IMG/VR virus record: IMGVR_UViG_3300022939_001635
Span: 1-54,119 of that record
DNA from: a virus
Length of the DNA stretch: 54,119 nucleotides
Reading direction: 5' to 3' (one strand)
The translations under genes and the position numbers were made by a program. Below are positions 32,458 to 41,079 of this stretch, piece by piece. A model generated the notes under the pieces. It ran no database searches, had not been told where the DNA came from, and saw only the letters and a program-made list of their open reading frames with translations. Positions within the stretch are counted from its first letter, which is position 1. Every line of letters begins with the position of its first letter.

Positions 32458-33827
32458 ACATACTTTTTACAAAGTTCAAAAAAATCTGACATTTCAGGAA
32501 ACGCTGCGGTAAAATCATTTCCGCGGCGTTTGTCTTGTTCTGTAAAGAAGTTATGAAAATCTCTACGTCCTTGAATAATTTTATCCAATGGATATTCTGT
32601 AGTTTCCATGTAGTCTACAACTCTACGAAACTTTTCATACTCAATAGTACTAAAGGCATCTTTACGATTATCATCTACGTTCTCTTTTATAAATTGTAAA
32701 TGATCATACATATAACTCATATAATTTTTTGGCAGTATGTTGATATCGTATTGCAATGGCTCTTTTAAATGTGGTGTATCAAAACCCAAACGCTGCCATC
32801 TGTGTGTTTCAACATCGTTGTACTTAGCACGCCATTCTAATATTTTTTCTAATAGTGTGCGGAATGTTGTTACACTGAATATGTTAAACGTAATCATCAA
32901 CACCATAGGTGCTTCACAGTTGCGCATAAAATAATCCAAGTTGCGTTCAAACACCTCAACGTCTAATCCGTCACGTATGTATTCTGCACGTTTGCCCCAA
33001 GTATCAATACTTGTAAACATTTTAAAACGTTTTATTTTATTGTCTGTTAGCAAGTCATTTACACGATTTGTAAACTTTTCTAACTGCTTTGGTTTTCCAC
33101 CTAAATTGCTGTTGCAGTTTAGTTCCAGTTCTGGCTTAGGATCTGCGTCTAACATATCAAACAGTTTGTATGTGCTTTGTTGTATTGTTGGCTCGCCTCC
33201 TGTTATACGCAGTATGTGTAGCTCTTTACTAAGCTCAGGCCACCACCGCCAAAATGCATCTAAATATGGATTATTTTCTTCTTCAAATATTTGAAACCAG
33301 TCAATATCACATCGGTGATTTTTTACGTTTGTGTACGGACCGTGCTGTTTGATTTCTTGATAGTATCTGCTGCTGGCTTTGGGATGACAGTATCCGCAAC
33401 GGAAATTACATTCGTTGCCAAACGATACTTCCAAGTATTCAGGATTTACATCAAACTCTGCACCACCTTCTTTTACAGCATTTAGTCTATGCTTGAAAAA
33501 AATAGTTTGATTACGTTGTTTGCGATCACTAACATAATCTTTACCCATTGCTTCAATTTTCCAGCAATAGTTGCAACCACTAGGCTGTTCACCACGCATC
33601 ATAGCAGCACGTTCTTGTTTCTTTTGCGCTGTATTGTGTATTGCACTTGGATTTTCTAATAATGGTGCTGTGTCAATCTTATGAGGAGCGGGGTGATAAC
33701 AACTGTGTGTTTCTCCTGTTTGAAAATATATATTTGCGTGATACCACTTTGCAAAACAAAACGTAGGAGATATTTCCTGCGTAATAGCATCAATACGCTT
33801 GATTTCTTCGCTTTCGCTACGCTCCAT
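32454..33827 (-). CDS. Radical SAM protein with N-terminal twitch-like Cys domain (outlying)
   Basis: 457 residues. After a 20-residue charged start come FCFAKW (Cys24), Cys43 (single, SCYHP), CNYCW and AMGKDYVSDR. The radical SAM motif CNFRCGYC lies near 139 with SSRY after it, TGGEP follows, then SIDTWGKRAEYIR and the tail EQDKRRGNDF...FPEM. It is the thirteenth member of the family in the window but sits outside the large operon, beside a glycosyltransferase whose paralogue opens that operon. Its stop overlaps the plus-strand stop by three bases, giving convergent genes with no space between. Confidence 0.86.
   Translation of the reverse strand: MERSESEEIKRIDAITQEISPTFCFAKWYHANIYFQTGETHSCYHPAPHKIDTAPLLENPSAIHNTAQKKQERAAMMRGEQPSGCNYCWKIEAMGKDYVSDRKQRNQTIFFKHRLNAVKEGGAEFDVNPEYLEVSFGNECNFRCGYCHPKASSRYYQEIKQHGPYTNVKNHRCDIDWFQIFEEENNPYLDAFWRWWPELSKELHILRITGGEPTIQQSTYKLFDMLDADPKPELELNCNSNLGGKPKQLEKFTNRVNDLLTDNKIKRFKMFTSIDTWGKRAEYIRDGLDVEVFERNLDYFMRNCEAPMVLMITFNIFSVTTFRTLLEKILEWRAKYNDVETHRWQRLGFDTPHLKEPLQYDINILPKNYMSYMYDHLQFIKENVDDNRKDAFSTIEYEKFRRVVDYMETTEYPLDKIIQGRRDFHNFFTEQDKRRGNDFTAAFPEMSDFFELCKKYV
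32499..32531 (+). terminator. Possible hairpin terminator inside an opposing gene
   Basis: AAACGCTGCGG (32499-32509) pairs with CCGCGGCGTTT (32521-32531) over 11 positions with one T-G wobble and an 11-base loop. It begins 41 bases after the stop of the plus-strand gene ending at 32457 and is followed by a T-rich but interrupted stretch. It lies within the 3-prime end of the opposing radical SAM gene, so it could be chance. Confidence 0.4.
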
Positions 33828-34744
33828 TAATTTTCTCTATCTAAAAATTTTGTACTGTTGTCTCTTACAGGATTTTGATATACACTTTTAAAGAATGCAC
33901 TTTGTTGTGCATTTAAACATTCTTCAGCGATTGGAATGTCTAATTCGTGAATTAGTTTTGCACCAAGATCTTCGGTTTGCTCTTCCATATCAGAAATGTC
34001 TTTGGTACTCCAATAATTGTTCAAATAATCAAAGTCACGTACATTTATATAATCCCAGTCTGTACACATGGTCTTGTATAGACCTTCTCTTGCACCATGT
34101 ATCGCCCAACGTCCGTTTTCAACATCAGCACCTACCATTAACCAAATATAAAGTCTGTGCAAGTTTTTCCAATGGTTACGTTTAAAGCCTTCATAGTCAG
34201 GCCGTACACCTTGATCTAATGCCATTTTAACACCTTCACGGAAACCAGCACGCCAGGCTTGCTGTGGTGTTGCATTGTTGTGTATGGTACTAAATGTACC
34301 ATTCATTTGTATGTACTGAGTATCCCAACAAAAGTCTACTTGTGCATGTGGATTGTCTGCAGGTGCATTTTCATGTGTACGCATATTTAGAACATGCTGT
34401 TTAGGCCAACACTTTAATCCACCGTTGCCGTAACTAAGTCCATTGATAATATTTTTTGCTGTCCAGCTAATAACCTTGTTAGTCAAATCTGTGTCTTCGT
34501 CAAAATCAATAGATTGATTTAAAAAGTCATCATTTATAATATTGTCAGCATCAACAGTAATAAATCTGTCTGTTGTAGATTTTTCTGCTGCTGCTTTGTG
34601 CGCACTATCGCTGCCTTTTACCCCACTAACGTGTTCAGCCCAAGGGCATTTGCTAACTAAATCAGCATAATTTTTTTCTGCATTTGGTTCATCGTAACTT
34701 AGATAGATAATGTCATAGTCAACGACTCTAAATGTATTACTCAT
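33827..34744 (-). CDS. Glycosyltransferase-like protein
   Basis: 305 residues. IIYLSYDEPNAEKNYADL near 12-29, HVSGVKGSDSAH, and RFITVDADNIINDDF near 67 give a GT-A fold with DAD as the DxD metal site. NIINGLSYGNGGLKCWP and AFREG-like RAGFREGVKM are shared with the protein at 28247-29299, so they are homologues; this one lacks the 140-residue N-terminal extension. It overlaps the radical SAM gene downstream by one base (TAATG), forming a fixed pair. A sugar is probably transferred, but donor and acceptor are unknown. Confidence 0.6.
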   Translation of the reverse strand: MSNTFRVVDYDIIYLSYDEPNAEKNYADLVSKCPWAEHVSGVKGSDSAHKAAAEKSTTDRFITVDADNIINDDFLNQSIDFDEDTDLTNKVISWTAKNIINGLSYGNGGLKCWPKQHVLNMRTHENAPADNPHAQVDFCWDTQYIQMNGTFSTIHNNATPQQAWRAGFREGVKMALDQGVRPDYEGFKRNHWKNLHRLYIWLMVGADVENGRWAIHGAREGLYKTMCTDWDYINVRDFDYLNNYWSTKDISDMEEQTEDLGAKLIHELDIPIAEECLNAQQSAFFKSVYQNPVRDNSTKFLDREN

Positions 34745-35285
34745 TTACTACCTCAAAAAAGTAACTGTCAAATCTACGTGTAGTATACACTGAAATTTCA
34801 TCATCGTCAAATTCAAAATTGTCTGTAAAAGGTAATTGCATAGTTTCATCAAAGTTTAGTAGTTTGTACAGTACGTTTGGATCACTTTGTTTAGTTACAC
34901 TAAAATAATAATTACTCATATCAATTGTTATTTTTTGATCATTTATTTGTTTTTCAAACGTTTTATCAATAGACAGTTGCCATTGTCTTTTTAAATTATT
35001 TTTTGTAATTACTATTTGTTTTTCTTCCGGCACAGTTGTAGGAATCTCATATAAAAATGCCCACATGAGTTTGTCATCGTTAAGTTGTTTTTGGCTTTTG
35101 ATGTTATATTTTTTTTCTATAAAATCAAACTCAACTTTGTGTTCTAATAAACTACACTTTCCTGTGATAAAATCTTCTACCTCAGTAAAATCTACTTCTA
35201 AGTTTTGAAACCTATCATCTGGTTTATTTGTAATTTTGTAAATAGATCCGTCTTCTTCAAAGCACACATAACGTTTTATCTGCAT
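34737..35285 (-). CDS. Unknown protein (182 residues)
   Basis: 182 residues, acidic, no cysteine cluster, no membrane segment. It starts MQIKRYVCFEEDGSIYKITN, which reads as a beta-hairpin with a GSI turn, and ends with an acidic stretch FEFDDDEISVYTTRR. I do not recognise a family. It overlaps the glycosyltransferase gene by 8 bases and is one base from the gene upstream. The beta-rich start and location next to structural genes leave open a virion or assembly role, but this is a guess. Confidence 0.55.
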   Translation of the reverse strand: MQIKRYVCFEEDGSIYKITNKPDDRFQNLEVDFTEVEDFITGKCSLLEHKVEFDFIEKKYNIKSQKQLNDDKLMWAFLYEIPTTVPEEKQIVITKNNLKRQWQLSIDKTFEKQINDQKITIDMSNYYFSVTKQSDPNVLYKLLNFDETMQLPFTDNFEFDDDEISVYTTRRFDSYFFEVVNE

Positions 35286-35286
35286 A

Positions 35287-36135
35287 TTATATTCCTAAAT
35301 ATGTTTCATATTTTTTTACAATATTACTTGTAACAAAATCTTTTTCTGTATAATGAAAAATACCAGTTTGTTGATAATTGCCAATCTTTAATTTTAGTTC
35401 ATTATCTAAATAAACACCTACTCTGTCTTGCCATCTATAACTAAAATTATCTATCCAATTTTGCACTTTTGGTTTCATGTGTACAAAACTTGGATATCTA
35501 GTTTTTTCGTTTGTAATTAAATGTTGATTATCCATTATTAAACTTGCTATTGCTGCTGTTATATCCATACTAGGATGCGGTAGGTGTTTTAATGAATTGT
35601 TGACCTGCATATAAAATTGTTGCCAATTATTGGTAATTAGTTCTAACCAATTATTAAACTCGTGTGCTGTGTCACTCTTTTTAAAGTAATGAAATCCGTT
35701 GTATAAATTAGGCAAATTAAAATTATAAAATATTTTTCTGTAATGAGAATCTTTTGGAATTTGTTCCCCTCTATATGTAGTAACAGTACTTGTATAAAAT
35801 AGATCATAATTTTGTAAAAAATCAAACCACAAGGACAAATCATCCAATACAAGCATATCAGTGTCTATAACAGCCGTTTCAGTATAGGGAATCGCATGAT
35901 AAATTTTCCAACGGTTACTAACTTTCCAATTTTCATTTTCGGCATGATCTCCCCACGGAATATCTACAATGTCATCAAAAACTTGTTTATACTTTGTAGG
36001 AACTGGATCATTTGTAATTAAACAAATTTTGCTGTTTTTGTTTGTAGCTTTGATACTCATAGCTGCAAGATATGCTTGACGCACGTAGTCAAAATCACTG
36101 TTTTGTGCCAACATTGTAAAATTATTTGTTTTCAA
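35287..36135 (-). CDS. GT8-like glycosyltransferase (TTG start)
   Basis: 282 residues from a TTG at 36133-36135 with GGAG seven bases upstream; the first ATG lies seven codons later without a ribosome site, so TTG is preferred. YVRQAYLAAMSIKATN and ICLITNDPV near the start, then TAVIDTDMLVLDDLSLWF near 87-104, match the GT8/glycogenin-like fold with DTD as the metal motif. GFHYFKKSD near 147 fits the acceptor side, and FHYTEKDF lies near the C-terminus. It is homologous in layout to the next gene (36122-36955). Cytoplasmic sugar transfer is inferred. Confidence 0.55.
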   Translation of the reverse strand: MKTNNFTMLAQNSDFDYVRQAYLAAMSIKATNKNSKICLITNDPVPTKYKQVFDDIVDIPWGDHAENENWKVSNRWKIYHAIPYTETAVIDTDMLVLDDLSLWFDFLQNYDLFYTSTVTTYRGEQIPKDSHYRKIFYNFNLPNLYNGFHYFKKSDTAHEFNNWLELITNNWQQFYMQVNNSLKHLPHPSMDITAAIASLIMDNQHLITNEKTRYPSFVHMKPKVQNWIDNFSYRWQDRVGVYLDNELKLKIGNYQQTGIFHYTEKDFVTSNIVKKYETYLGI

Positions 36136-36955
36136 TAATTCTCTCCAAACTAAATTTGTTCATCACATGACAATTGCTGCCTTTTAATTTTACAGCAGTA
36201 TATTCACCAAACCTATTTGTTTTCTGCACTAAAATTTTGATTTCGTCATCTACTATGTCAATTAATACATCTTTATCTATAGCATAAAACTTTTTACCAG
36301 GCAATGCACCTGCAAATTCTCCAGCTTGATAGCCATTCATAATGTGTATTGCCATACTAAATGCAAAATCATTTCTAAACACTGTAGTCCTAAATTGATA
36401 CATGCTTCGATAATGTAGATAGTTTTCATGTATGTGTTTAATTAAATCAAAAAATATTTTTGTATCTTGAGATTTTCTAAAAAAGAATACTGTTGCCCAG
36501 TAAAAATCAACACTAGTATCGCTTACCCTTTGGAATTCAGGAGTACCTGTATGTATTCCTATGTGTGTAGCATCTTTATAGATTAGAAAGTTTTTGTTTT
36601 GTATAAAACAATTATTCAGTAAATTATTTGAAATAATAAAATCTGTGTCCATGACAATAGTTTGTTCATAGGGAGTTAAATCATATGCAAATGCTCTATC
36701 GTTATTATAAAATTTAGTTATTTTATCATACATATCGCCGTCACAATGGCGCTTGGTGGTGCTTTTTGCCACTGATAATGTAGATGGAATAACTTGATCA
36801 AATACCTTTGATTGTTCTTTTGTTAATTTGTTACTTGTAACTAAACTAACAGGTAATTGTAAATACTTTTCAATCCGTTTTGCCAAATATACTGCTTGTT
36901 TTACATAATCAATACTTCCATTGTTATTGGCAAATAACAATACACCTCTGCTCAT
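36122..36955 (-). CDS. GT8-like glycosyltransferase
   Basis: 277 residues. DYVKQAVYLAKRIEKYLQLP and SLVTSNKLT at the start, then YEQTIVMDTDFIISNNLL near 96-113, give the same fold and DTD metal motif as the neighbour at 35287. YWATVFFFRKSQD corresponds to the acceptor strand, and GEFAGALPGKKFYAID lies in the last third. The ATG overlaps the upstream stop by four bases (ATGA), and the downstream gene overlaps it by 14 bases. Sequence identity to its neighbour is modest, so the two may use different sugars. The reaction is inferred from the fold. Confidence 0.55.
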   Translation of the reverse strand: MSRGVLLFANNNGSIDYVKQAVYLAKRIEKYLQLPVSLVTSNKLTKEQSKVFDQVIPSTLSVAKSTTKRHCDGDMYDKITKFYNNDRAFAYDLTPYEQTIVMDTDFIISNNLLNNCFIQNKNFLIYKDATHIGIHTGTPEFQRVSDTSVDFYWATVFFFRKSQDTKIFFDLIKHIHENYLHYRSMYQFRTTVFRNDFAFSMAIHIMNGYQAGEFAGALPGKKFYAIDKDVLIDIVDDEIKILVQKTNRFGEYTAVKLKGSNCHVMNKFSLERIIENK

Positions 36956-37299
36956 AAATTAACAACACTTTCTACAGTTCTGTTTTTCTTTAATTGATTG
37001 TATTCAACAAGATAACTATTTGCTGCTTCAAAGTATTTGGTAACAATTTCACTTAAAAAATTGTTTAAATCATCTACTGCAATAGGCAAATCATTATCAT
37101 CAATCAAGATAGTTTCGTCTTGATTAAGACTAACTAAACTTTGACAAAAACTTACAAGTCCTTGTGTAACTGTAAATTGCCCACCATTGTAATAATATAC
37201 AAGATTTTCTTGATATTGCTCTTTTAACAATCTTTTTTGATTGTTTAATGTAATCATATAATTGCTATGATCAAGTGCTTTCTGAAGACGTTCGTCCAT
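36952..37299 (-). CDS. Small unknown protein, first gene of the glycosyltransferase cluster
   Basis: 115 residues, largely helical with Lys/Gln/Asn-rich segments (NNQKRLLKEQYQEN, YNQLKKNR) around a central IDDNDLPI strand. No cysteine pattern of note and no membrane segment. I do not recognise the family. A perfect-consensus sigma-70 promoter lies directly upstream, and AGGAGG before the ATG is a strong ribosome site, so it should be well expressed. It is coupled by ATGA to the GT8-like gene. Its position suggests a helper of the downstream genes or a small virion-assembly factor. Confidence 0.65.
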   Translation of the reverse strand: MDERLQKALDHSNYMITLNNQKRLLKEQYQENLVYYYNGGQFTVTQGLVSFCQSLVSLNQDETILIDDNDLPIAVDDLNNFLSEIVTKYFEAANSYLVEYNQLKKNRTVESVVNL

Positions 37300-37320
37300 G
37301 TATTCCTCCTACATAACATT

Positions 37321-37349
37321 ATTATATAGTAGTTTTTTTCGATTGTCAA
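37321..37349 (-). promoter_or_regulatory. Perfect-consensus sigma-70 promoter
   Basis: On the minus strand, TTGACA (37349-37344), 17-base spacer, TATAAT (37326-37321). Both hexamers are exact consensus. It begins right after the stop codon of 37350-38513 and drives the cluster 37299-32454 (small unknown, two GT8-like, unknown, glycosyltransferase, radical SAM). Confidence 0.85.
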
Positions 37350-38513
37350 TTAAAAGTCGGAATTTTTTACACCAGTCGGAGTTTCTAAAACAATACCATT
37401 ATAAGTAACACCGTCATACACAAATGTACTGTTTGGTGTTTTTGTGTAAACTGTGCTTGTAATATTTGCTGTTACACTTTCATCAACTAAAGTACCTCTA
37501 TCAGTTTCTCCAGGATATCCAGACTGACCACCTGTGCCTAAATCAGCATCATCAACTTCTATTCTAAATTGTAATTGTGTTGCAGTTGCAAATGCAGTAT
37601 TTGTTCTTGCATATATCCTAAACACGTTGTCGTCGTATATAGTTGTACCCGTTGGATCTCCAATATTTGGATTACCTATGGTAGAACCACCAAACTTTTC
37701 AAATATTTTAGTCCATGTAGTACCGCTTCCAATAGTAGTATTACTAAAGCCAGTACCCGACCCTGGAGAAATAGCTTCGCATTCCCATGTGGTTTGATTT
37801 CTGCGTCTAAATCTTACTGTTCCAGCACCTGATAATGTTTGGGCCCAATCCCAATCCTTTGTGTTAGGAGTTCCTGTACTACCTCCTGATGCACTAGCTT
37901 GGAATAATATTTCACCGCCTGCTGCTAGATAGTAAATTAAGGCATTGTGACTGCCAAAATCTACAGTTACTTCGTGTCTAATTACTTTTACTGCATCGGA
38001 ACTTCCGCCAAACTGTGTAGTTCTTGTACTACTGGTGCTTGTTCCTCCAGTAGTTTCAAGTGGCTCTAAACCTGTAAAACTGCTGCTAGGAAATTCTGTA
38101 CTTGCATGATTAAATGCTAATACTGTATCAGCTATTGTATCTAAATCTAATTTGTGTTGCCATTCGATTAAATCTCTATTAGGAATGTCAACATCATTTG
38201 GATATGTAGTTTTGCCTTGAAATTCAGTTGGAGATATGTCAGCAGCTAATGATCCATAACAATGATTATGTCCAGCTTGCAAATCTAGCCACAAATTAAA
38301 GTGTTGATCTTCAGTAACAATATCACTTACACCAGGCGTATTTCCTCCAACAACAATATCACTTGTAAAATTTCTTCCGTAACCACCACTGGTTGTAAGA
38401 GGTGTTGTTAAACTGCCATACTCTACATACACCGAAACACTGCCTAATCTTCCAGCAACAAGTTCTCTAATTGCATTATAATGTGATGCTAATATCGGGG
38501 TATTTTGAGCCAT
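37350..38513 (-). CDS. Virion structural protein (paralogue of 38560-39462)
   Basis: 387 residues, rich in Gly, Ser and Thr. It starts ILASHYNAIRELVAGRLG and has NALIYYLAAGGEILFQAS near 190-207, W...TLSGAGTVRF, and ADLGTGGQSGY near the C-terminus. The neighbour at 38560 has the same blocks in the same order, so they are diverged duplicates. Beta-rich composition and position in the structural region suggest a baseplate or tail-fibre associated component; I know no enzyme motif in it. The ATG follows AAAAGGA and a sigma-70 promoter at 38531-38559. Confidence 0.6.
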   Translation of the reverse strand: MAQNTPILASHYNAIRELVAGRLGSVSVYVEYGSLTTPLTTSGGYGRNFTSDIVVGGNTPGVSDIVTEDQHFNLWLDLQAGHNHCYGSLAADISPTEFQGKTTYPNDVDIPNRDLIEWQHKLDLDTIADTVLAFNHASTEFPSSSFTGLEPLETTGGTSTSSTRTTQFGGSSDAVKVIRHEVTVDFGSHNALIYYLAAGGEILFQASASGGSTGTPNTKDWDWAQTLSGAGTVRFRRRNQTTWECEAISPGSGTGFSNTTIGSGTTWTKIFEKFGGSTIGNPNIGDPTGTTIYDDNVFRIYARTNTAFATATQLQFRIEVDDADLGTGGQSGYPGETDRGTLVDESVTANITSTVYTKTPNSTFVYDGVTYNGIVLETPTGVKNSDF

Positions 38514-38530
38514 TTACATTCCTTTTAAAT

Positions 38531-38559
38531 ATTGTAATACTAATTATCTTTTTTGTCAA
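38531..38559 (-). promoter_or_regulatory. Sigma-70 promoter before a structural gene
   Basis: On the minus strand, TTGACA (38559-38554), 17-base spacer, TACAAT (38536-38531). AAAAGGA precedes the ATG at 38513. It sits in the 46-base gap between two paralogous virion genes. The spacer also contains GATAATTA, close to the late box, so both early and late use is possible. Confidence 0.75.
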
Positions 38560-39462
38560 TCATAATTCGCTTGTTTTTACATATGCAGGAGCATCATTAC
38601 TCACATACGTCCCCGATGCTCTTAAATGAGATACAGAACTTGTTAAAACTCCAGCCACATATTCGTCAGCACCCCCAGTTCCTACGTCTAAATCCCAAAA
38701 TACAATATTAAATGTTATTGTAGAATCATTTTTGTTTTTGGCTTCAACATACCAGTTGTTTTCAGCATATGTTCCGCTTGGGTCTCCTTCTTTAAGATAT
38801 ATTTTTTGATATGTACTGGTAAGATCTTCATTGCCGATAGTATACGCTGTGCCGCTTCCTGTTGTAGCAGTTGCAGCTCTACCAAACTGAACTTGCCCAC
38901 TGTTATCAAGCATTGTTTCCCATGCTTGATTTTTTGCCAAGTCGGCACCGCCTACTGAACTAATGTCAATACTAGCATTAAAACGTATCTGGCCGCCTGC
39001 ATTAAAAAATGCTCTACGTTCATTTGCAGATGCAAAGCCAACATCAATAGTATGATTAATTTGCTGAGGTGTAGCAGTTCCGCCCCAAGGACTTGCTAAA
39101 CCATTTTTTATACTGTTTACACCAGCTGTTTCTGCAGTTGCTTGTGTAGGGTGTATAATGAACCTATCATTTTCTAAAGTGTTTATTAAAGATTCGTATG
39201 CAGCATACAATGCCTCTTCAATGTCGTCATCGTCGGTCACAGTTGCAATTGTTGTAGGTGTTGTACCATTTATATGTACATATACCTTTTCAAAATCAGT
39301 ATACAAACTGTTCATATGTGATGCTAAAACAATAGTTTCTTTTGGTTGACCATTAGACGATACTGTTTGGTTGTATCCTTTGTCTCTGTTTCCTACTCCT
39401 AATAAACCTGCTATCCGACCTTGTAATTCATTATATCTTGCTGCTGAAACTATTTCTGGCAT
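38560..39462 (-). CDS. Virion structural protein (paralogue of 37350-38513)
   Basis: 300 residues. It begins IVSAARYNELQGRIAGLLG, and has ERRAFFNAGGQIRFNAS near 147-163, W..MLDNSGQVQFGRA, and LDVGTGGADEY near 266. These blocks repeat those of the gene just downstream at 37350, which is larger by an insert before the GG strand. The protein is beta-rich with no catalytic motif. It probably forms part of the tail or baseplate. CGGAG lies seven bases before the ATG, and a TATAAGTA late-type box overlaps the stop of the gene before. Confidence 0.6.
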   Translation of the reverse strand: MPEIVSAARYNELQGRIAGLLGVGNRDKGYNQTVSSNGQPKETIVLASHMNSLYTDFEKVYVHINGTTPTTIATVTDDDDIEEALYAAYESLINTLENDRFIIHPTQATAETAGVNSIKNGLASPWGGTATPQQINHTIDVGFASANERRAFFNAGGQIRFNASIDISSVGGADLAKNQAWETMLDNSGQVQFGRAATATTGSGTAYTIGNEDLTSTYQKIYLKEGDPSGTYAENNWYVEAKNKNDSTITFNIVFWDLDVGTGGADEYVAGVLTSSVSHLRASGTYVSNDAPAYVKTSEL

Positions 39463-39480
39463 ACTTAATCTCCGTTATAG

Positions 39481-39488
39481 TACTTATA
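39481..39488 (-). promoter_or_regulatory. Late-type promoter box
   Basis: TATAAGTA on the minus strand, one base from the T4 late box. It overlaps the stop codon of 39484-41046 and lies 19 bases before the ATG at 39462, the same arrangement as the boxes at 41071 and 45607. Confidence 0.5.
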
Positions 39489-41046
39489 CTTTCAGCACAC
39501 ACTCTACTAATTTTTCTTCTGGGTTTGTGTTTGTTTCTAATGCAATACCGACAAGTGCTCTTGTTGCAGTGGTTGTGCATACACCATCTTCCCAGGCATA
39601 TACAGGCGTGCCTTTTTCAACTATACCGGTGCATCTCACTGGAACACGACCCTTTAGCGCAATTGCTTGTCCATCAATTTCACTATTCATTAAATATGCT
39701 GGATTTTCACTAATAACACCAATTGCTAAATCACTTGATCTTGCTGGTCTTGTTTCTGCACTAACATCTGCTTCTTCAACAAATCTTTGTGCAGATACCG
39801 CCATTACAGTACCTACAGGATGTTCAATTTCTGTAGTGTATTTTTCAGCCAAATCTGCATACTGTGCTTGTGTTGCAGTGCCATTAAAAAACACTGCTGT
39901 TAAATTTCCCGAACCATCTCTTGCAGCAATAGTGTTTGGCGTTGCTGCTGTGCTTGCTGTACGAGCTGTGCCTCCTACTAAAACAGCAGTTGACTGAGTT
40001 GCTGTACCTACAAAGGACGAAGCGTGTACTTCTGCAAATCTTTCATCAGCACTACCAATATTATAAACACTTGTTTGTGTTGGATATAACCCTGCAATAG
40101 TACTTACAGCAGGTGCATTCCTGCTGTTTTGAATACGAAGAATGTAACTGTTTGATGCACTAAATGAACCACCTTCAGCTGTTGCACCAAATTTCATACT
40201 ATGGCCTACTTTATTTGCAAAACCTGGTGTCACAGTGTCTGATACATCAATAAGCAAATCTGCTTGATTACCTACTGTAAACCCAGCATCGTCGTAATTT
40301 ACTGCATCTGTTGTAAGTCGATAATCGCTTGCTGGTCTGCCTCCTAATTTTAAAGCATTGCTAACTGTTCCCCAATAAATTGGCTCATTTGTTAAGCCAG
40401 AAACATCAGTGCCGCCCGATGCTAGAGTTTCAGTTACACCATCCGATCCTGTATTAACAAAAGTAATACCACGTTTAATAACATTAAAACCTGTAAGCAC
40501 AGGTGTTCCTGCTGGCTGGGTTGTAGCAAGAGTAAATTCTTCATTTGAAATAACGTAAATGGCAACGTCATTAATTAAAGCAACGATAATTGTTTTTTCT
40601 ATGTTATCTGGTGCCGATAATACATTAACACTAAGCATCTGTGTTGTACCGCTACCAGCACTTTGAGGACCAACAAGAATAAACTCGCCACCGGCAGTTT
40701 TACCATACAACTGATTGCTTGTGCTCGACCACCATAAATCGCCTTCGTCTAAGCCAACCGGTTCTGTTGCACTAACTTCTGTACCGCCCGCAGTTTTCCA
40801 TGCGCTGCCTGTATAAAATTTTAGTTTAGTGGTACTTGCATCGTACCAAACCTGTCCGTCAATTGCTTTCACAGGTGCAGTAGTACCGCTGAAGTTTTCT
40901 AATAAATGAAGATAGTTTTCATTTTGTACTTCGCCGTAACCGCTGTAATTTCTACCAACAAACTTGATGTCTGTTGTTTGATCAATTGTACCGTCCTCAA
41001 CAACTGTTAGTTGTGTACCGTTAAATCTATTTACAATATATGCCAT
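39484..41046 (-). CDS. Tail-fibre-like virion protein
   Basis: 520 residues. The N-terminal module (IKFVGRNYSGYGEVQNENY, LHLLENFSGTTAP, IDGQVWYD; about residues 28-68) is shared with the next two genes upstream. A Gly-poor middle (ALKLGGRPASDYRL) is followed by YNIGSADERFAEVHASSF near 330, which is typical of fibre head or tip regions, and a compact C-terminal domain with EHPVGTVMAVSAQ and IALKGRVPVRCTGIVEKGTPV. No collar domain is evident. It is likely one of several fibres built on a common N-terminal attachment module. Confidence 0.65.
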   Translation of the reverse strand: MAYIVNRFNGTQLTVVEDGTIDQTTDIKFVGRNYSGYGEVQNENYLHLLENFSGTTAPVKAIDGQVWYDASTTKLKFYTGSAWKTAGGTEVSATEPVGLDEGDLWWSSTSNQLYGKTAGGEFILVGPQSAGSGTTQMLSVNVLSAPDNIEKTIIVALINDVAIYVISNEEFTLATTQPAGTPVLTGFNVIKRGITFVNTGSDGVTETLASGGTDVSGLTNEPIYWGTVSNALKLGGRPASDYRLTTDAVNYDDAGFTVGNQADLLIDVSDTVTPGFANKVGHSMKFGATAEGGSFSASNSYILRIQNSRNAPAVSTIAGLYPTQTSVYNIGSADERFAEVHASSFVGTATQSTAVLVGGTARTASTAATPNTIAARDGSGNLTAVFFNGTATQAQYADLAEKYTTEIEHPVGTVMAVSAQRFVEEADVSAETRPARSSDLAIGVISENPAYLMNSEIDGQAIALKGRVPVRCTGIVEKGTPVYAWEDGVCTTTATRALVGIALETNTNPEEKLVECVLKV

Positions 41047-41070
41047 TATTGTTGTTCCTCGTGCTTATGT

Positions 41071-41078
41071 TATTTATC
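41071..41078 (-). promoter_or_regulatory. Late-type promoter box
   Basis: GATAAATA on the minus strand, 25 bases before the ATG at 41046 and one base after the stop of 41080-42963. GAGGAAC supplies the ribosome site. Identical to the boxes at 29345 and 45607. Confidence 0.65.
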
Positions 41079-41079
41079 G

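Noticed and set aside
39371-39997. 208-residue plus-strand open frame opposite the fibre genes
   Set aside because: It is rich in Ser, Thr, Ala and Val, has no ribosome site or promoter, and is the mirror of Gly/Thr/Ala-rich fibre codons on the other strand.
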